A DNA stretch of 64,000 nt from Rhizobium hidalgonense (GCF_002914525.1 NZ_LODW01000049.1:78845-142844), one strand, 5' to 3'; counted from the first letter of the stretch, positions 1 through 10,533 are shown. Translations and numbers: made by a program. The notes: generated from the letters alone by a model not told the origin.

Positions 1-1
1 G

Positions 2-436
2 CTGATCGAGGAAAGCCTGCGCTTCACCGCCATTCCGGCGGCCGAGAAGAACATCGTCATCGACCAGCGCATCTCGTCCGGCCTGACACTGACGGCCGAC
101 CGCCGGGCGATGAAACAGGTGCTTCTCAACCTGCTCTCCAATGCGGTGAAGTTCACCGACAATGGCGGCCGCATCGCGGTGCGCACCCGCCGCATCAATG
201 GCGCCGTCCTCGTCACCATCGCCGATACCGGCATCGGCATTCCGCGCTCGGCGCTGTCGAAGATCGGCCAGCCCTTCGAACAGGTGCAGAGCCAATATGC
301 CAAGAGCAAGGGAGGCTCCGGCCTCGGGCTGGCCATCTCCCGCTCGCTGACCGCGCTACATGGCGGCCGCATGAAGATCCGTTCCCGCGAAAGTGTGGGC
401 ACGGTGATCTCGCTGCGCATCCCCGATGATGTCTAA
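2..436 (+). CDS. Sensor histidine kinase, C-terminal part (partial)
   Basis: This is the 3' end of a histidine kinase gene; the reading frame is open from base 2, so the start lies outside the window. The 144 visible residues are the HATPase_c domain: an N box (LLNLLSNAVKF), a G1 box (DTGIGI) and a G2 box (GGSGLGLAI). That fold binds ATP and phosphorylates a histidine in the missing upstream part. The style resembles PAS-containing hybrid or DivJ/PleC-like kinases of rhizobia, but the sensory part is not visible and the signal cannot be named. Its stop overlaps the convergent glnE stop by a few bases. Confidence 0.9.
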   Translation: MIEESLRFTAIPAAEKNIVIDQRISSGLTLTADRRAMKQVLLNLLSNAVKFTDNGGRIAVRTRRINGAVLVTIADTGIGIPRSALSKIGQPFEQVQSQYAKSKGGSGLGLAISRSLTALHGGRMKIRSRESVGTVISLRIPDDV

Positions 437-3390
437 GCCTTCACGACATTCAAAAATATTTTGCGCACTGCTTTCGAAAGCCGCTTCAGCTCCCCCTCCA
501 ACGTCCTGATGTCAGGGTAGTCGCCGGCACGGCAGACGAGTTCGATGAGGCCGGCCGGGGCGTCGTCCGGATCGAAGAGGCCGTCGATAGAGAGGCGGAT
601 CAATTGCGACAGGCCGGTATAAAGGGCGAAGGCTTCGAGGCAGATGTCGAGATCGGCGGTCGCCATCAGCCGGTCGCCAAGCACCTTCAGCGCCTCGCCG
701 GTGCTTTTTCCGTTCACGGCCATGCCGACGCCCTTGGTCGGGGCGATCAGCGCCAGATACTGGGCGATGAATTCGAGGTCGATGACGCCGCCGGGGATCA
801 GTTTTAAATCCCATGGGCCGGAGGACGGCTTTTCCTTGTCGATCAGTTCGCGCATTTCGGTGACGTCATGTGCCACCTTGGCGATGTCGCGATCGGCCGA
901 CAGCACCTCACGGATGATGTGTTCGGCCTCTGCAATCAGACTGTCATCGCCTGAAATCAGCCGGGCGCGGCTGAGCGCCATATGCTCCCAGGTCCATGCT
1001 TCCTGGCGCTGGTATTTGCCGAAGGCATTGATGCGGGTGGCGACCGGCCCCTTGTTGCCGGAGGGACGCAGCCGCATATCGACCTCATAGAGCACGCCTT
1101 CGGCGGTCGGCGCCGACAGGGCGGCGATCAGGCGCTGGGTAATGCGGGTGAAATAACGCGTCGCGTCGAGCGGTTTCGGGCCATCGGATTCGGAGGCCGC
1201 GTCGTCATAATCATAGAGCAGGATCAGATCGATGTCGGAACCGGCCGTCAACTCGAAGCTGCCAAGTTTTCCCATGCCAGCAACGGCGATGCGCCCGCCC
1301 GGATAATCGCCATGCGCGGCCCGCATTTCGCTCACCACCGCCTGGAGTGCCGCCGCGATGATGAGGTCGGCGAGATGGGTAAAGGCGCGTGCAGCCATAT
1401 CCCCATTGATTGCGCCGGTCAGCAAGCGGATACCGATCAGGAAGCGCTGCTCGGCGGCGAAGATGCGCAGACGGTCGAGGACCTCCTCATAGTGACGCGC
1501 CTGGGCAAGCGAGGCTTTCAGCCGTTCGCCGAGATAATCGCGCGTCGGCAATTCGGCCATCAGGCCGGGATCGAGCATGCCGTCGAAGACATGCGGCCTC
1601 GCGGCGATCACCTCGGCAAGGCGAGGTGCCGAAGACATGATGTTGACGATCAGCGATAAGAGGGCCGGATTGCTGCCGAGCAGCGAAAAGAGCTGGATGC
1701 CGGCGGGCAGGCCCGAGATGAAGCTGTCAAAACGCAGCAGCGCCTCGTCGGCGCGCTTGCTTTCGCCGAAAACGCGCAGGAGTTCCGGCGCCAACTCCGT
1801 CAGCCTTTCGCGCGCCTCGACCGATTGCGTTGCCCGGTAGCGGCCATAATGCCAGGTGCGGATGATGCGGGAAATATCGGAGGGCCTGGTGAAACCGAGC
1901 TTCTTCAGCGTCTCCAGCGTATCGGGATCGTCACCCTGGCCGGTGAAGACGAGGTTGCCGGTGCCGGTGGAAAGCTTGCTTTCCTGTTCGAATAGGTGGG
2001 CATAACGGCGCTCGACCGTCTTCAGCACGCCGACCAGCCGTTCGGCGAAGCTCGGCGTATCGGTAAAGCCCATCATGAAGGCGATGCGCTTCAGGTCGGC
2101 ATCGGTCTCCGGCAGCAGGTGGGTCTGTTCGTCGCGCACCATCTGGATGCGATGCTCGACATCGCGCAGGAACCAATAAGCCTCGGTCAGTTCGTCACGG
2201 GTCGCCGCGTCGATCCATTTCGCCTTGGTGAGTTCACCAAGCGTTTCTTCCGTCGCCCGGCCGCGCAGGGCCGGCATGCGGCCGCCGGCGATCAGCTGCT
2301 GCGTCTGGACGAAGAATTCGATCTCGCGGATGCCGCCGCGGCCGAGCTTGACGTTATGGCCTTTGACGGCGATTGCGCCGTGGCCCTTATGCGCGTGGAT
2401 CTGCCGCTTGATCGAATGAATATCGGATATCGCCGCGTAATCGAGATATTTGCGGAAGACGAAAGGGGAAAGGCCGCGCAGGAATTCGCCGCCCGCCGCA
2501 AGGTCGCCGGCAACGGCGCGCGCCTTGATGAAGGCCGCCCGTTCCCAGTTCTGGCCCCTGCCCTCGTAATAGATCATTGCCGCTTCGACCGGGATCGCCA
2601 GCGGCGTCGAACCGGGATCCGGGCGCAATCTCAGATCGGTGCGGAAGACGTAGCCGTCGGCGGTGCGCTCCTGCAGGATGCGCACCAGCCGGCGCATCAT
2701 CCGGGGAAAGATCTCGATCGCGTCATCGGGGTCGGGCACGATGCCGGCTTCTTCGTCGAAGAAGACGACGAGATCGATATCGGAGGAATAGTTGAGCTCG
2801 CAGGCGCCGAGTTTGCCCATGCCGAGCACGATCAGCCCGGAACCGTCGCTGGGAGCCGCCGGATTGCGCAGCTTGAGCTTTCCGCTCTCATGCGCCGCAA
2901 GCAGCAGATGGTCGATCGCCGCGGCAACCGAAGCCTCGGCAAGCTCGCTCAGCCAGGCTGTCGTCGCCCGCCCGTCAAAGATGCGCGCGAGATCGGCGAG
3001 CGCGACGAGGAAAGCGACCTTGCGCTTGATGATGCGCAGCCTGGTCATCACCGCCGATTCCGCCGGCGCGGCCCCCTCGCCGTCCGGCCGCCAGCTGCCG
3101 CGCGCCTCGGCAACCAGCGCCTCGATCTGCGGCTCCAGCGGCTCAGTGATAGCCCCGGCGAGAACGGCGGGATCGAGATTGGCGATTTCGCGCAAATAGG
3201 GCGACAGCGTCAGCGCCGCCGCGATAAAATCGCGCAGCGGGCCTTCCGTGTTCAGCATCGCAGCCACCGACGGCTCGCTTTTGCCGGCTTCCTGAAGGTC
3301 GGCGAGCGCCAGCTTCAATTCGGTCTGGTTCAAGGGGCGCAGCAGTCCTTCGGCCACATCCGTCAGACCATGCGTCGATTTCGTCAGCAT
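433..3390 (-). CDS. glnE: Bifunctional glutamine synthetase adenylyltransferase/adenylyl-removing enzyme GlnE
   Basis: The 985-residue protein has the usual GlnE length. It adenylylates glutamine synthetase when nitrogen is plentiful and removes AMP when nitrogen is scarce, under PII control. Two nucleotidyltransferase modules are visible. The N-terminal one (deadenylylase in E. coli GlnE) has the metal-binding motif SSDIDLVVFFD at about residues 202-212. The C-terminal one (adenylylase) has GSDIDLILLYD near residue 720. Both are preceded by G-M-G-K-L-G. It is the last gene of the minus-strand block, about 140 bp downstream of a two-component kinase gene, and converges on the partial kinase. 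Both catalytic aspartate pairs are intact. Confidence 0.97.
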   Translation of the reverse strand: MLTKSTHGLTDVAEGLLRPLNQTELKLALADLQEAGKSEPSVAAMLNTEGPLRDFIAAALTLSPYLREIANLDPAVLAGAITEPLEPQIEALVAEARGSWRPDGEGAAPAESAVMTRLRIIKRKVAFLVALADLARIFDGRATTAWLSELAEASVAAAIDHLLLAAHESGKLKLRNPAAPSDGSGLIVLGMGKLGACELNYSSDIDLVVFFDEEAGIVPDPDDAIEIFPRMMRRLVRILQERTADGYVFRTDLRLRPDPGSTPLAIPVEAAMIYYEGRGQNWERAAFIKARAVAGDLAAGGEFLRGLSPFVFRKYLDYAAISDIHSIKRQIHAHKGHGAIAVKGHNVKLGRGGIREIEFFVQTQQLIAGGRMPALRGRATEETLGELTKAKWIDAATRDELTEAYWFLRDVEHRIQMVRDEQTHLLPETDADLKRIAFMMGFTDTPSFAERLVGVLKTVERRYAHLFEQESKLSTGTGNLVFTGQGDDPDTLETLKKLGFTRPSDISRIIRTWHYGRYRATQSVEARERLTELAPELLRVFGESKRADEALLRFDSFISGLPAGIQLFSLLGSNPALLSLIVNIMSSAPRLAEVIAARPHVFDGMLDPGLMAELPTRDYLGERLKASLAQARHYEEVLDRLRIFAAEQRFLIGIRLLTGAINGDMAARAFTHLADLIIAAALQAVVSEMRAAHGDYPGGRIAVAGMGKLGSFELTAGSDIDLILLYDYDDAASESDGPKPLDATRYFTRITQRLIAALSAPTAEGVLYEVDMRLRPSGNKGPVATRINAFGKYQRQEAWTWEHMALSRARLISGDDSLIAEAEHIIREVLSADRDIAKVAHDVTEMRELIDKEKPSSGPWDLKLIPGGVIDLEFIAQYLALIAPTKGVGMAVNGKSTGEALKVLGDRLMATADLDICLEAFALYTGLSQLIRLSIDGLFDPDDAPAGLIELVCRAGDYPDIRTLEGELKRLSKAVRKIFLNVVKA

Positions 3391-3527
3391 GCGCTCTCCC
3401 TGGCTTTTGAGCGGAAGAAAACGGCCGCATGGAATCGCGAACCGCCTGCTTCGATCGGCATTAAACTAGGGTCTCGGCGGCAAACCGCCAATACGCGATT
3501 CAGCGGATCGCAATTCGGCAGCAGAGT

Positions 3528-4937
3528 TCAGGCAGCCTTGGCCGGGAAGATCATGCTGACAGTCAAGCCGCGCTGTCCGGGCCTGTCGGGATCGGTATCG
3601 GAGAGCTCCAGCCGACCATTGTGCAGCTCCATGACCGCTTCGACAAGCGAAAGCCCGAGCCCGGTCCCCGGCTTCGAACGGCTTTCATCGAGGCGAACGA
3701 AGCGCTTAACCACATCGTCGCGCCTGTCGGCCGGAACACCCGGCCCATGGTCGGCGACCGAAAGGCAGATCCCATCCGGATGGCGGGCAAGCTTCAGCGA
3801 CACCGTGCCCGCCCCTTCGGTATCGGAGGAATATTTGATGGCATTGTCGAGCAAGTTGAAGATTGCCTGGCCGATCAACTCGCGGTTACCCTGCACCTCG
3901 ACGCCCGGTTCGACGCTGGCGCTGAGGCCAAGCCCGGCTTCCTCGGCCGCCGGTTCGTAAAGCTCGGCGCTGTCGGAGACGATCGCCGAAAGTTCGACAG
4001 GCGACATCTCGGCGGCGACCGACCCGGCCTCGACGCGGGAGATCATCAGCAGCGCGTTGAAGGTACGGATCAACTGGTCGGATTCGGAAATAATGCCTTC
4101 GAGCGCAGTGCGCCGCGTCTCGCCATCGCCGAGATCGAGCGCATCGGCAGCCTTGTTGCGCAGCCGCGTCAGCGGCGTCTTGAGATCATGGGCGATATTG
4201 TCGGAGACCTGCCGCAGACCCTCGTTCAGTTTCTCGATGCGCTCCAGCATGGTATTCAAAGACATGGACAGGCGGTCGAATTCATCGCCAGAGCCGCCGA
4301 CCGGCAGGCGCTGAGAGAGATCGCCGGCCATGATTTTCTTGCTGGCATCCGACATGCGGTCGATGCGTTTCAGCGCATTTCGGCCGATGGCGAACCAGAT
4401 GATGATGGCGCCAAGTCCCATGATCGCCAAGGCCACCATCAGCGCCTGGCGCACCAAGAGACGGAAACGCTCGGGATCGCCGAGGTCGCGGCCGATCAGG
4501 ATCCGCAAGCCGTTGTCGAGCACGAAGATATTGGCGATCGCCTTATGGCGGCGCTCGACGCCGCTGTCGGTATAACGCTGGTAGCTGAAGGGTGCCGAGG
4601 CCCAGCCGATTTCCTCGAAAACGCCAGGCTGCACCGAGGCGACGTTGCCGGCGAGAATATCGCCCGAGGGGCCGGCGATGACATAGAGATTGGCGCCCGG
4701 CTGGCGGGCGCGCCGCTCCATCGTGCGCAGCAGAAGGTTCATGCCGCCGCTATCATAGGCGCGCTGCACCTGCTCCACCTCCTGCTTGACGGCGTCGCGG
4801 ATCTGGCCGGTCAGCAGCCGTTCCGACATCGCCGTCACATAGAAGACGAGCGTCGCGGCGCAGATGGCGAAAAGCAGGATATAGAGTGCCGAAAGGCGGA
4901 CTGCGGTGGACTTGAATAGAACCCTGAAGCGGCTCAT
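3528..4937 (-). CDS. Two-component sensor histidine kinase (HAMP, inner membrane)
   Basis: This 469-residue EnvZ/PhoR-type kinase has a membrane segment at about 15-36, a periplasmic region to about 163, a second membrane segment at about 164-185, and a HAMP linker. The phospho-acceptor box is IAHDLKTPLTRLR with His250, and the ATPase boxes N (LLDNAIKYS), G1 (DHGPGVP) and G2 (GTGLGLSL) are all present. Its start overlaps the stop of the upstream response regulator by 4 bp, so the two are surely co-translated partners. Lying downstream of degP suggests an envelope-related signal; that is inference, and the ligand is unknown. Confidence 0.95.
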   Translation of the reverse strand: MSRFRVLFKSTAVRLSALYILLFAICAATLVFYVTAMSERLLTGQIRDAVKQEVEQVQRAYDSGGMNLLLRTMERRARQPGANLYVIAGPSGDILAGNVASVQPGVFEEIGWASAPFSYQRYTDSGVERRHKAIANIFVLDNGLRILIGRDLGDPERFRLLVRQALMVALAIMGLGAIIIWFAIGRNALKRIDRMSDASKKIMAGDLSQRLPVGGSGDEFDRLSMSLNTMLERIEKLNEGLRQVSDNIAHDLKTPLTRLRNKAADALDLGDGETRRTALEGIISESDQLIRTFNALLMISRVEAGSVAAEMSPVELSAIVSDSAELYEPAAEEAGLGLSASVEPGVEVQGNRELIGQAIFNLLDNAIKYSSDTEGAGTVSLKLARHPDGICLSVADHGPGVPADRRDDVVKRFVRLDESRSKPGTGLGLSLVEAVMELHNGRLELSDTDPDRPGQRGLTVSMIFPAKAA

Positions 4938-5680
4938 CCCTCGTCCTTGATCATGTACCCCGCGCCCCTGATGGTCTTCAGGAGCGGCTGGCTGTAGTCC
5001 TTCTCGATCTTCGAGCGCAGGCGCGAGACGTGGACGTCGATGACGTTGGTCTGCGGGTCGAAGTGATAGTCCCAGACGTTTTCGAGCAGCATGGTGCGGG
5101 TCACCACCTGGCCGGCATTCTTCATCAGATATTCGAGCAGGCGGAATTCGCGCGGCTGCAGGGGGATTTCCTTGCCGCCGCGACGCACCTCGTGGGAGAG
5201 CCGGTCGAGTTCGAGATCGGCGACGCGATAGACGACGTCCTGATCCGGCGTGCCCTTGCGCCGGCCGAGCACCTCGACGCGGGCCAGCAACTCGCTGAAG
5301 GCATAGGGCTTCGGCAGATAGTCGTCGCCGCCGGCGCGAAGGCCAGTGACGCGGTCATCGACCTGGCCGAGGGCCGAAAGAATGAGAACAGGTGTATGGA
5401 TCGCCTTGCGGCGCAGCTCGCTGATGACGGAGAGCCCATCGCGGCGCGGCAGCATGCGGTCGATGACGATGACGTCGTAGGTATTTTCCGACCCCATGAA
5501 CAGGCCGGCCTCGCCGTCGCTGGCGTGATCGGCGACGATGCCCGCCTCGCGAAAGGCTTTCGTGAGGTAGACGGCGGCTTCGAGATCATCTTCGATGATG
5601 AGAATCTTCATGCGGCCGACATTACCCACCGGCTGCGTTTCGGCAAGGCTCAAAGCATCTTCCTGCGGGGCGGCGCTCAT
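4934..5680 (-). CDS. OmpR-family response regulator
   Basis: A receiver domain (from MKILIIEDD; phospho-acceptor Asp74 in VIDRMLPRRDG) is followed by a winged-helix DNA-binding domain (EFRLLEYLM, then VIDVHVSRLRSKI). I chose the start at 5680 because AAGGA lies 7 bases upstream. It gives 248 residues, with about 23 residues before the receiver. Starts at 5689 and 5611 are possible, but the latter has no ribosome binding site. It is the partner of the kinase that overlaps it by 4 bp. It lies 75 bp downstream of degP, with a hairpin in between, so the pair may be partly uncoupled from degP. Confidence 0.93.
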   Translation of the reverse strand: MSAAPQEDALSLAETQPVGNVGRMKILIIEDDLEAAVYLTKAFREAGIVADHASDGEAGLFMGSENTYDVIVIDRMLPRRDGLSVISELRRKAIHTPVLILSALGQVDDRVTGLRAGGDDYLPKPYAFSELLARVEVLGRRKGTPDQDVVYRVADLELDRLSHEVRRGGKEIPLQPREFRLLEYLMKNAGQVVTRTMLLENVWDYHFDPQTNVIDVHVSRLRSKIEKDYSQPLLKTIRGAGYMIKDEG

Positions 5681-5709
5681 CGCGATCATCCTTGAAAATC
5701 AGAACAATC

Positions 5710-5739
5710 GAGCCGCGCGGGTTTTCGCCCGCACGGCTC
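5710..5739 (-). terminator. Hairpin between degP and the response regulator
   Basis: Read on the minus strand, two 12-base arms (GAGCCGTGCGGG and CCCGCGCGGCTC, one G-U pair) close a short A-rich loop about 15 bases after the degP stop. The following tract (GATTGTTCTG) is only moderately U-rich. It could end degP transcription or attenuate into the downstream two-component pair. Confidence 0.5.
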
Positions 5740-5755
5740 CGGTTTTCTTAAAAAT

Positions 5756-7354
5756 TCAGCCCTGGCCGTTGATCGGAAGCGCAACGAAGCGGCTTCCTTC
5801 GCTGGACTGGATCTGGAACAGCGCCCTTGTGCGGCCGTCCTTCTTCGCCTGGTTCAGCACCTTGACGATATCGGCGGCGCTGGAGACTTCCTGGTTGTTG
5901 ACCGATGTGATCTTCTCGCCTTCCTTAATGCCCTTGTCGGCAGCGTCGGAGTCCGGGTCGATGCCGGTGATCGCCAGGCCTTTGCCGTCATCGGAAGGAC
6001 CAACCGTCAGGCCGAGATCGGCAAGCGCCTTTTCGGACGCCGGTGCCTCAGGCTGCTGCGGCTGGCTGTTTTCATCGGCAGAAGCATCCTTCTGGTCGGC
6101 CGGCAGGGTGCCGAGTTCGACGGTCAGGGACTGGGCCTTGCCGGCGCGCCAGACCGATAGCTCGGCCTTGCTGCCCGGCTGCATCGCACCGATGCGGCGG
6201 CTGAGATCACGTGCATCCTTGATCGTTTCACCGTTCAGCGCGGTGACGACGTCGCCGGCCTTCATACCGGCCTTGTCACCCGGCGATCCCGCCTGCGGGG
6301 CGACGACGAGGGCGCCGCTCGGCTCGGAAAGGCCGATGGATTCGGCGATGTCCTTGGTCACGGGCTGGATCTGGACACCCAGCCAGCCACGCGAAACTTG
6401 GCCGTCCTTCATCAGATCGGCGACGACATCCCTGGCGGTCGAAGCGGGAATGGCGAAGGCGATGCCGACGCTGCCGCCGGACGGCGAGAAGATCGCCGTG
6501 TTGATGCCGACGACTTCACCGCTGAGGTTGAAGGTCGGACCGCCGGAGTTGCCGCGGTTCACGGCGGCATCCACCTGCAGGTAATCGTCATAGGGGCCGG
6601 AGCCGATATCGCGGCCGCGGGCCGAAACGATGCCCGCGGTGACGGTGCCGCCGAGGCCGAAGGGATTGCCGACAGCGACGACCCAGTCGCCGACGCGGAC
6701 ATTGTTGTCATCGGCCCAGTTGACATAGGTGAACTTCTTGCCCTTGCCGTCGACCTTCAAGACAGCGAGGTCGGTGCGCGGATCCTTGCCGATCAGCTTG
6801 GCATCGAGCTCGGTGCCATCATTCATGACGGCGACGAAGGCCTGGCCATCGGAAACGACGTGGTTGTTGGTGACGATATAGCCGTCCTCGGAGATGAAGA
6901 AGCCTGAGCCCTGAGCGACCGGACGCAGACGGCCCTTGCCGCCGGGGCCATTCGGGCCGCCCGGACCACCGGGGCCGTTCTGGCCGAAGCGCCGCTGATG
7001 GCCCTGCTGGTCATTCGGCTCCTGGCCGAACTGCTTGAAGAAGCGCTTCAGCGGATGATCGTCGGGAAGATCGTCGAAGCCGCGGCCGTTGAAATCGAAG
7101 GAGAAGCCGTCATTGTTGTCGGAGACGGGATTGACGCGGTTTTCGACGCGAACCGAAACAACGGCCGGGGAAACGGCATCGACGACATTCGCGAAGCTCG
7201 GCACGGCAGGCGCCTGAACCTTGACGGCTTCAGCGTAAGACCGGGTGATTTCGAGCGGAACGCCGGTTGCGAGCACAGCGGCTGCAATACCGGCAACGGT
7301 AGAAGCCTTGAGCACGGTGGCGAGGGACGGACGTCCGTTGAAATTCTTGAGCAT
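5756..7354 (-). CDS. degP: Periplasmic serine endoprotease DegP/HtrA family (Do-like)
   Basis: The 532-residue protein begins with an export signal (hydrophobic stretch about 15-32). It degrades or refolds damaged proteins in the periplasm. The trypsin-like triad is complete: His165 in TNNHVV, Asp195 in DPRTDLAVL and Ser270 in GNSGGP. Two PDZ domains follow (about 315-405 and 440-530). A Gly/Pro-rich insert (about 126-140) precedes the protease core and may be a flexible linker. GAAGG lies 8 bases before the ATG. It sits directly after cycHJKL, the same order as degP1 in Sinorhizobium meliloti. A CTATAT tract upstream, near 7425, may be its -10 element. Confidence 0.96.
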   Translation of the reverse strand: MLKNFNGRPSLATVLKASTVAGIAAAVLATGVPLEITRSYAEAVKVQAPAVPSFANVVDAVSPAVVSVRVENRVNPVSDNNDGFSFDFNGRGFDDLPDDHPLKRFFKQFGQEPNDQQGHQRRFGQNGPGGPGGPNGPGGKGRLRPVAQGSGFFISEDGYIVTNNHVVSDGQAFVAVMNDGTELDAKLIGKDPRTDLAVLKVDGKGKKFTYVNWADDNNVRVGDWVVAVGNPFGLGGTVTAGIVSARGRDIGSGPYDDYLQVDAAVNRGNSGGPTFNLSGEVVGINTAIFSPSGGSVGIAFAIPASTARDVVADLMKDGQVSRGWLGVQIQPVTKDIAESIGLSEPSGALVVAPQAGSPGDKAGMKAGDVVTALNGETIKDARDLSRRIGAMQPGSKAELSVWRAGKAQSLTVELGTLPADQKDASADENSQPQQPEAPASEKALADLGLTVGPSDDGKGLAITGIDPDSDAADKGIKEGEKITSVNNQEVSSAADIVKVLNQAKKDGRTRALFQIQSSEGSRFVALPINGQG

Positions 7355-7598
7355 TGGAGCACCTTCTCTTGTTCTTAGTTCTCAGACCGGCGACGCCGGA
7401 TCAGTCGATGAATGAAGATATAGGATGCCGCACCTTACTGCGAACTGTCCGGCCGATGAAAAGTTGGTAATGTTTGCAATGTTTGGCAAAGGGCTGAGTG
7501 CAGATGGCCTCAGCCGCGCCGGCCTGGGGCTCCGAAATTCTGCGCTCCGCGCGCTGCTTTCCTGCCGGAGGGGCGCGGCCGGAATTGCTGGCGGCCGA

Positions 7599-8054
7599 TT
7601 ATTTCTTCAACAGCTCGGTCAGTTGCGCCTGCTCCTCCGCCGTCAGCTTGCTGCCCGTCGGCTTTCCGGCCCTCCTGCGGGCAAGGAAGAGCAGCGACAG
7701 GCCGCCGGCGAGCACCAGCAGTACCGGGGCGCCCCAGAGCAGGCCCGTCTTCATGCTGAAACGCGGTTTCAGCAGCACGAACTCACCGTAGCGCGAGACG
7801 ATATAATTCAGCACCGCCTCGTCGCTGTCGCCATCGGTGATGCGCTCGCGCACCAGCAGGCGCAGATCCTTGGCCAGATCGGCGTTGGAATCATCGATCG
7901 ACTGGTTCTGGCAGACCATGCAACGCAGTTCCGCCGAAAGGGCGCGGGCGCGCGCCTCTAGCGCCGGGTCGGCCAGCACTTCGTCGGGATTGACGGCGAA
8001 GGCGGGTGCGGCCATCAGCATCATTGCCAAAACCAGGAAGAGGCACCGGATCAT
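7599..8054 (-). CDS. cycL: Cytochrome c-type biogenesis protein CycL (CcmH)
   Basis: This 151-residue protein has a signal peptide ([20 protein letters not shown]), a short three-helix thioredoxin-like region carrying the redox pair Cys45 and Cys48 (LRCMVCQNQ), and a membrane anchor at about 105-122. CcmH-type proteins keep apocytochrome c thiols reduced for haem ligation in the periplasm. The frame is open far upstream, but the start at 8054 overlaps the cycK stop as ATGA and starts the signal peptide, so the longer reading is rejected. It is the last gene of the cycHJKL operon. Confidence 0.95.
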   Translation of the reverse strand: MIRCLFLVLAMMLMAAPAFAVNPDEVLADPALEARARALSAELRCMVCQNQSIDDSNADLAKDLRLLVRERITDGDSDEAVLNYIVSRYGEFVLLKPRFSMKTGLLWGAPVLLVLAGGLSLLFLARRRAGKPTGSKLTAEEQAQLTELLKK

Positions 8055-10039
8055 TCGGCTGGCCCCAGCGCCGGTCGCGTCTGCTTCGCCTTGCGGCGCG
8101 GCGCGCCGACGCGCAGGCGGCGGTCGCTGAGCGAGACGAGGCCGCCGAAGGCCATGAGCACAGCGCCGCCCCAGATGCACAGGATGAACGGCTTCCACCA
8201 GATGCGCACGACGATGCCGCCGTCCTTGGTGGCGTCGCCGAGCGAGACGTAGAGCTGGCTGAGCCCGAAGGTCAGGATGCCTGCCTCGGTCGTCGGCATT
8301 TGGCGGGCGGTGTAAAGGCGCTTGGCCGACCAGGTGTCGGCAACCGCAACACCGGCGCGCCGGACGGCGAAGTGGCCGCGCTCCTCGGTATAGTTCGGCC
8401 CGGTCGCCGGCTGCATGCCGTCGAAATGCAGGCTGTAGCCGCCGGCATCGGTCGTCGCGCCGGGCTTCATCTCGATGACGTGCTCGGTCTGAAAGGTCGT
8501 GACCGCGACGATGCCGAGTACGGTGACGCCGAGCCCGGCATGGGCGAGCGCAGAACCGAAGGCCGAACGCGGCAGGCCGGTAAAGCGGCGCCAGGCGACA
8601 TTGCCCGCCACTTTGCCGATGCCGGCGCGATACCAGAGATCGGCAGCCGCGCCGAGGACCAGGAATAGCCCGGCCGCCAATCCGAGCACCGACAGCACCG
8701 GCCCGCCCTGTTCGAGATAGAAGAAGATCAGTGCCGCCGTAAAGGCGAGACCCGCAACGACGTAGAGCCGCTGAAAGGCGCCGAGCAGATCGCCGCGCTT
8801 CCAGGCGAGCAGGGGCCCGAAGGGCACGATGACGATCAGCGGCGCCATCAAGAGGCCGAAGGTCAGGTTGAAGAAGGGCGGCCCGACGGAAATCTTGTCG
8901 CCGGTGATCGTCTCCAGCAGTAGCGGATAGAGCGTGCCTGTCAGCACCGTGCCGCAGGCAACCGTCAGTATCAGATTGTTGACAACAAGCGCGCCCTCGC
9001 GCGAAATCGGCGCAAACAGCCCGCCGGCCGACAGCTTCGGCGCGCGGAAGGCAAACAGCGACAGCGCCCCGCCGATAAAGATCAGCAGGATACAGAGAAT
9101 GAAGACGCCGCGGCTTGGGTCGCTGGCAAAGGCATGCACCGAGGTCAGCACGCCGGAGCGGACCAGGAAGGTGCCCATCAGCGACAGCGAGAAGGTGAGG
9201 ATGGCGAGCAGCACCGTCCAGATCTTCAGCGCCTCGCGCTTTTCCATAACGAGCGCTGAATGCAGCAATGCGGTGCCGGCGAGCCAGGGCATGAAAGAGG
9301 CGTTTTCCACCGGGTCCCAGAACCACCAGCCGCCCCAGCCGAGTTCGTAGTAGGCCCAGTAGGAGCCCATGGCGATGCCAAGCGTCAGGAAGGTCCAGGC
9401 GGCCAGCGTCCAGGGCCGCACCCAGCGAGCCCAGGCGGCGTCGATGCGCCCTTCGATCAGGGCAGCAACCGCAAAGGAGAAGCAGACGGAGAAGCCGACA
9501 TAACCGAGATAGAGCAGCGGCGGGTGGATCGCCAGACCGACATCCTGCAGGACGGGATTGAGATCGCGGCCCTCGGCCGGGGCCGGATCGAGTCGCAGGA
9601 AGGGATTGGAAGTGAGCAGAATGAACAGCGTGAAAGCGACCGAAATCCAGGCCTGCACGGAAAGTACATTGGCCTTCAGCGTCTCCGGCAGGTTGCGACC
9701 GAAGACGGCGACGAGCGCGCTGAACAGCGTCAGGATCAATAGCCAGAGCATCATCGATCCCTCGTGATTGCCCCAGACGCCGGAATATTTGTAGATCAGC
9801 GGCACCAGCGAATGCGAATTCTCCCAGACGTTCTCGACGGAAAAATCCGAGACGACATGGGCATAGGTCAAGACGCCGAAGGCGAAGGCGACGAGCGAAA
9901 ACATCGCCAGCGAACCAATCGTCGCCACATCCATCATCGCCCGGTCATGGCGGCGGGCGCCCAACGCCGGCACGATCGAGAGGATGAGCGCCGTTGCGAG
10001 CGCCAATACCAGAGCGTAATGGCCGATCTCGATGATCAT
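8051..10039 (-). CDS. cycK: Haem lyase CycK (CcmF)
   Basis: This 662-residue polytopic membrane protein of the HemAE/CcmF/CcsA haem-handling family carries the tryptophan-rich WWD signature at about 231-250 ([20 protein letters not shown]). Conserved periplasmic histidines are visible, for example HEGSMMLW near 92. With CycL and CycH it forms the complex that takes haem from holo-CycJ and attaches it to CXXCH motifs of c-type cytochromes. It overlaps cycJ and cycL by 4 bp each, so the operon is translationally coupled. The length is normal for CcmF. Confidence 0.97.
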   Translation of the reverse strand: MIIEIGHYALVLALATALILSIVPALGARRHDRAMMDVATIGSLAMFSLVAFAFGVLTYAHVVSDFSVENVWENSHSLVPLIYKYSGVWGNHEGSMMLWLLILTLFSALVAVFGRNLPETLKANVLSVQAWISVAFTLFILLTSNPFLRLDPAPAEGRDLNPVLQDVGLAIHPPLLYLGYVGFSVCFSFAVAALIEGRIDAAWARWVRPWTLAAWTFLTLGIAMGSYWAYYELGWGGWWFWDPVENASFMPWLAGTALLHSALVMEKREALKIWTVLLAILTFSLSLMGTFLVRSGVLTSVHAFASDPSRGVFILCILLIFIGGALSLFAFRAPKLSAGGLFAPISREGALVVNNLILTVACGTVLTGTLYPLLLETITGDKISVGPPFFNLTFGLLMAPLIVIVPFGPLLAWKRGDLLGAFQRLYVVAGLAFTAALIFFYLEQGGPVLSVLGLAAGLFLVLGAAADLWYRAGIGKVAGNVAWRRFTGLPRSAFGSALAHAGLGVTVLGIVAVTTFQTEHVIEMKPGATTDAGGYSLHFDGMQPATGPNYTEERGHFAVRRAGVAVADTWSAKRLYTARQMPTTEAGILTFGLSQLYVSLGDATKDGGIVVRIWWKPFILCIWGGAVLMAFGGLVSLSDRRLRVGAPRRKAKQTRPALGPAE

Positions 10040-10533
10040 TGCGTGGCTTTCGCTTCCTGGGCTTTATTTTCTTTCCCCGGGCTTTCCTGCCCTTGGCCTT
10101 CTTTCCACAGCCCCTGCTGCTTCAGCCTGTCGGCTACATCTTTCGGCATATAGGTCTCGTCATGTTTGGCAAGCACGGTGTCGGCAACGAAGACGTTGGT
10201 CCCGGCGCTAAACATGCCTTCGGTGACGACGCCCTGCCCTTCGCGGAAGAGATCGGGCAGGATGCCGGTATATTGAACCTTCACGGCATTGGTGCTGCTA
10301 TCGGTGACGGCAAATTCCACGGTCGAGCCAGCGCCGCGCACGACGCTGCCCTCTCCCACCAGGCCGCCGAGCCGGATACGGGTTTCCGGCGCCACCGGCG
10401 TCTTTGCCAGATCGGCCGGCATGTAGAAATAGGCGACCGACTGATTGAAGGCGAACATGACAAGCAGCACGGCGGCGGCAATGAAGCCCATGCCGCCTGT
10501 GATCACCGCCAGGCGCTTCTGCTTGCGCGTCAT
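10036..10533 (-). CDS. cycJ: Periplasmic haem chaperone CycJ (CcmE)
   Basis: This 165-residue protein has an N-terminal signal anchor (about 8-29) and the CcmE OB-fold. The haem-binding His124 and the neighbouring Tyr128 lie in [11 protein letters not shown], the family signature. It receives haem from the CcmABCD release complex (not in this window) and passes it to CycK. The C-terminal tail after about residue 140 is charged and rich in Lys, Gln and Glu, as is common in CcmE. Its start overlaps the cycH stop by 4 bp and its stop overlaps the cycK start by 4 bp. Confidence 0.97.
   Translation of the reverse strand: MTRKQKRLAVITGGMGFIAAAVLLVMFAFNQSVAYFYMPADLAKTPVAPETRIRLGGLVGEGSVVRGAGSTVEFAVTDSSTNAVKVQYTGILPDLFREGQGVVTEGMFSAGTNVFVADTVLAKHDETYMPKDVADRLKQQGLWKEGQGQESPGKENKAQEAKATQ

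Noticed and set aside
1996..3960. 654-codon open frame on the plus strand over glnE
   Set aside because: It is a shadow frame caused by high GC content. It lies antisense to a full-length, motif-complete glnE and has no recognisable domain or ribosome binding site.
8055..9326. Long N-terminal extension of cycL
   Set aside because: This part is an out-of-frame reading of cycK; the real cycL starts at 8054 with a signal peptide and an ATGA overlap.
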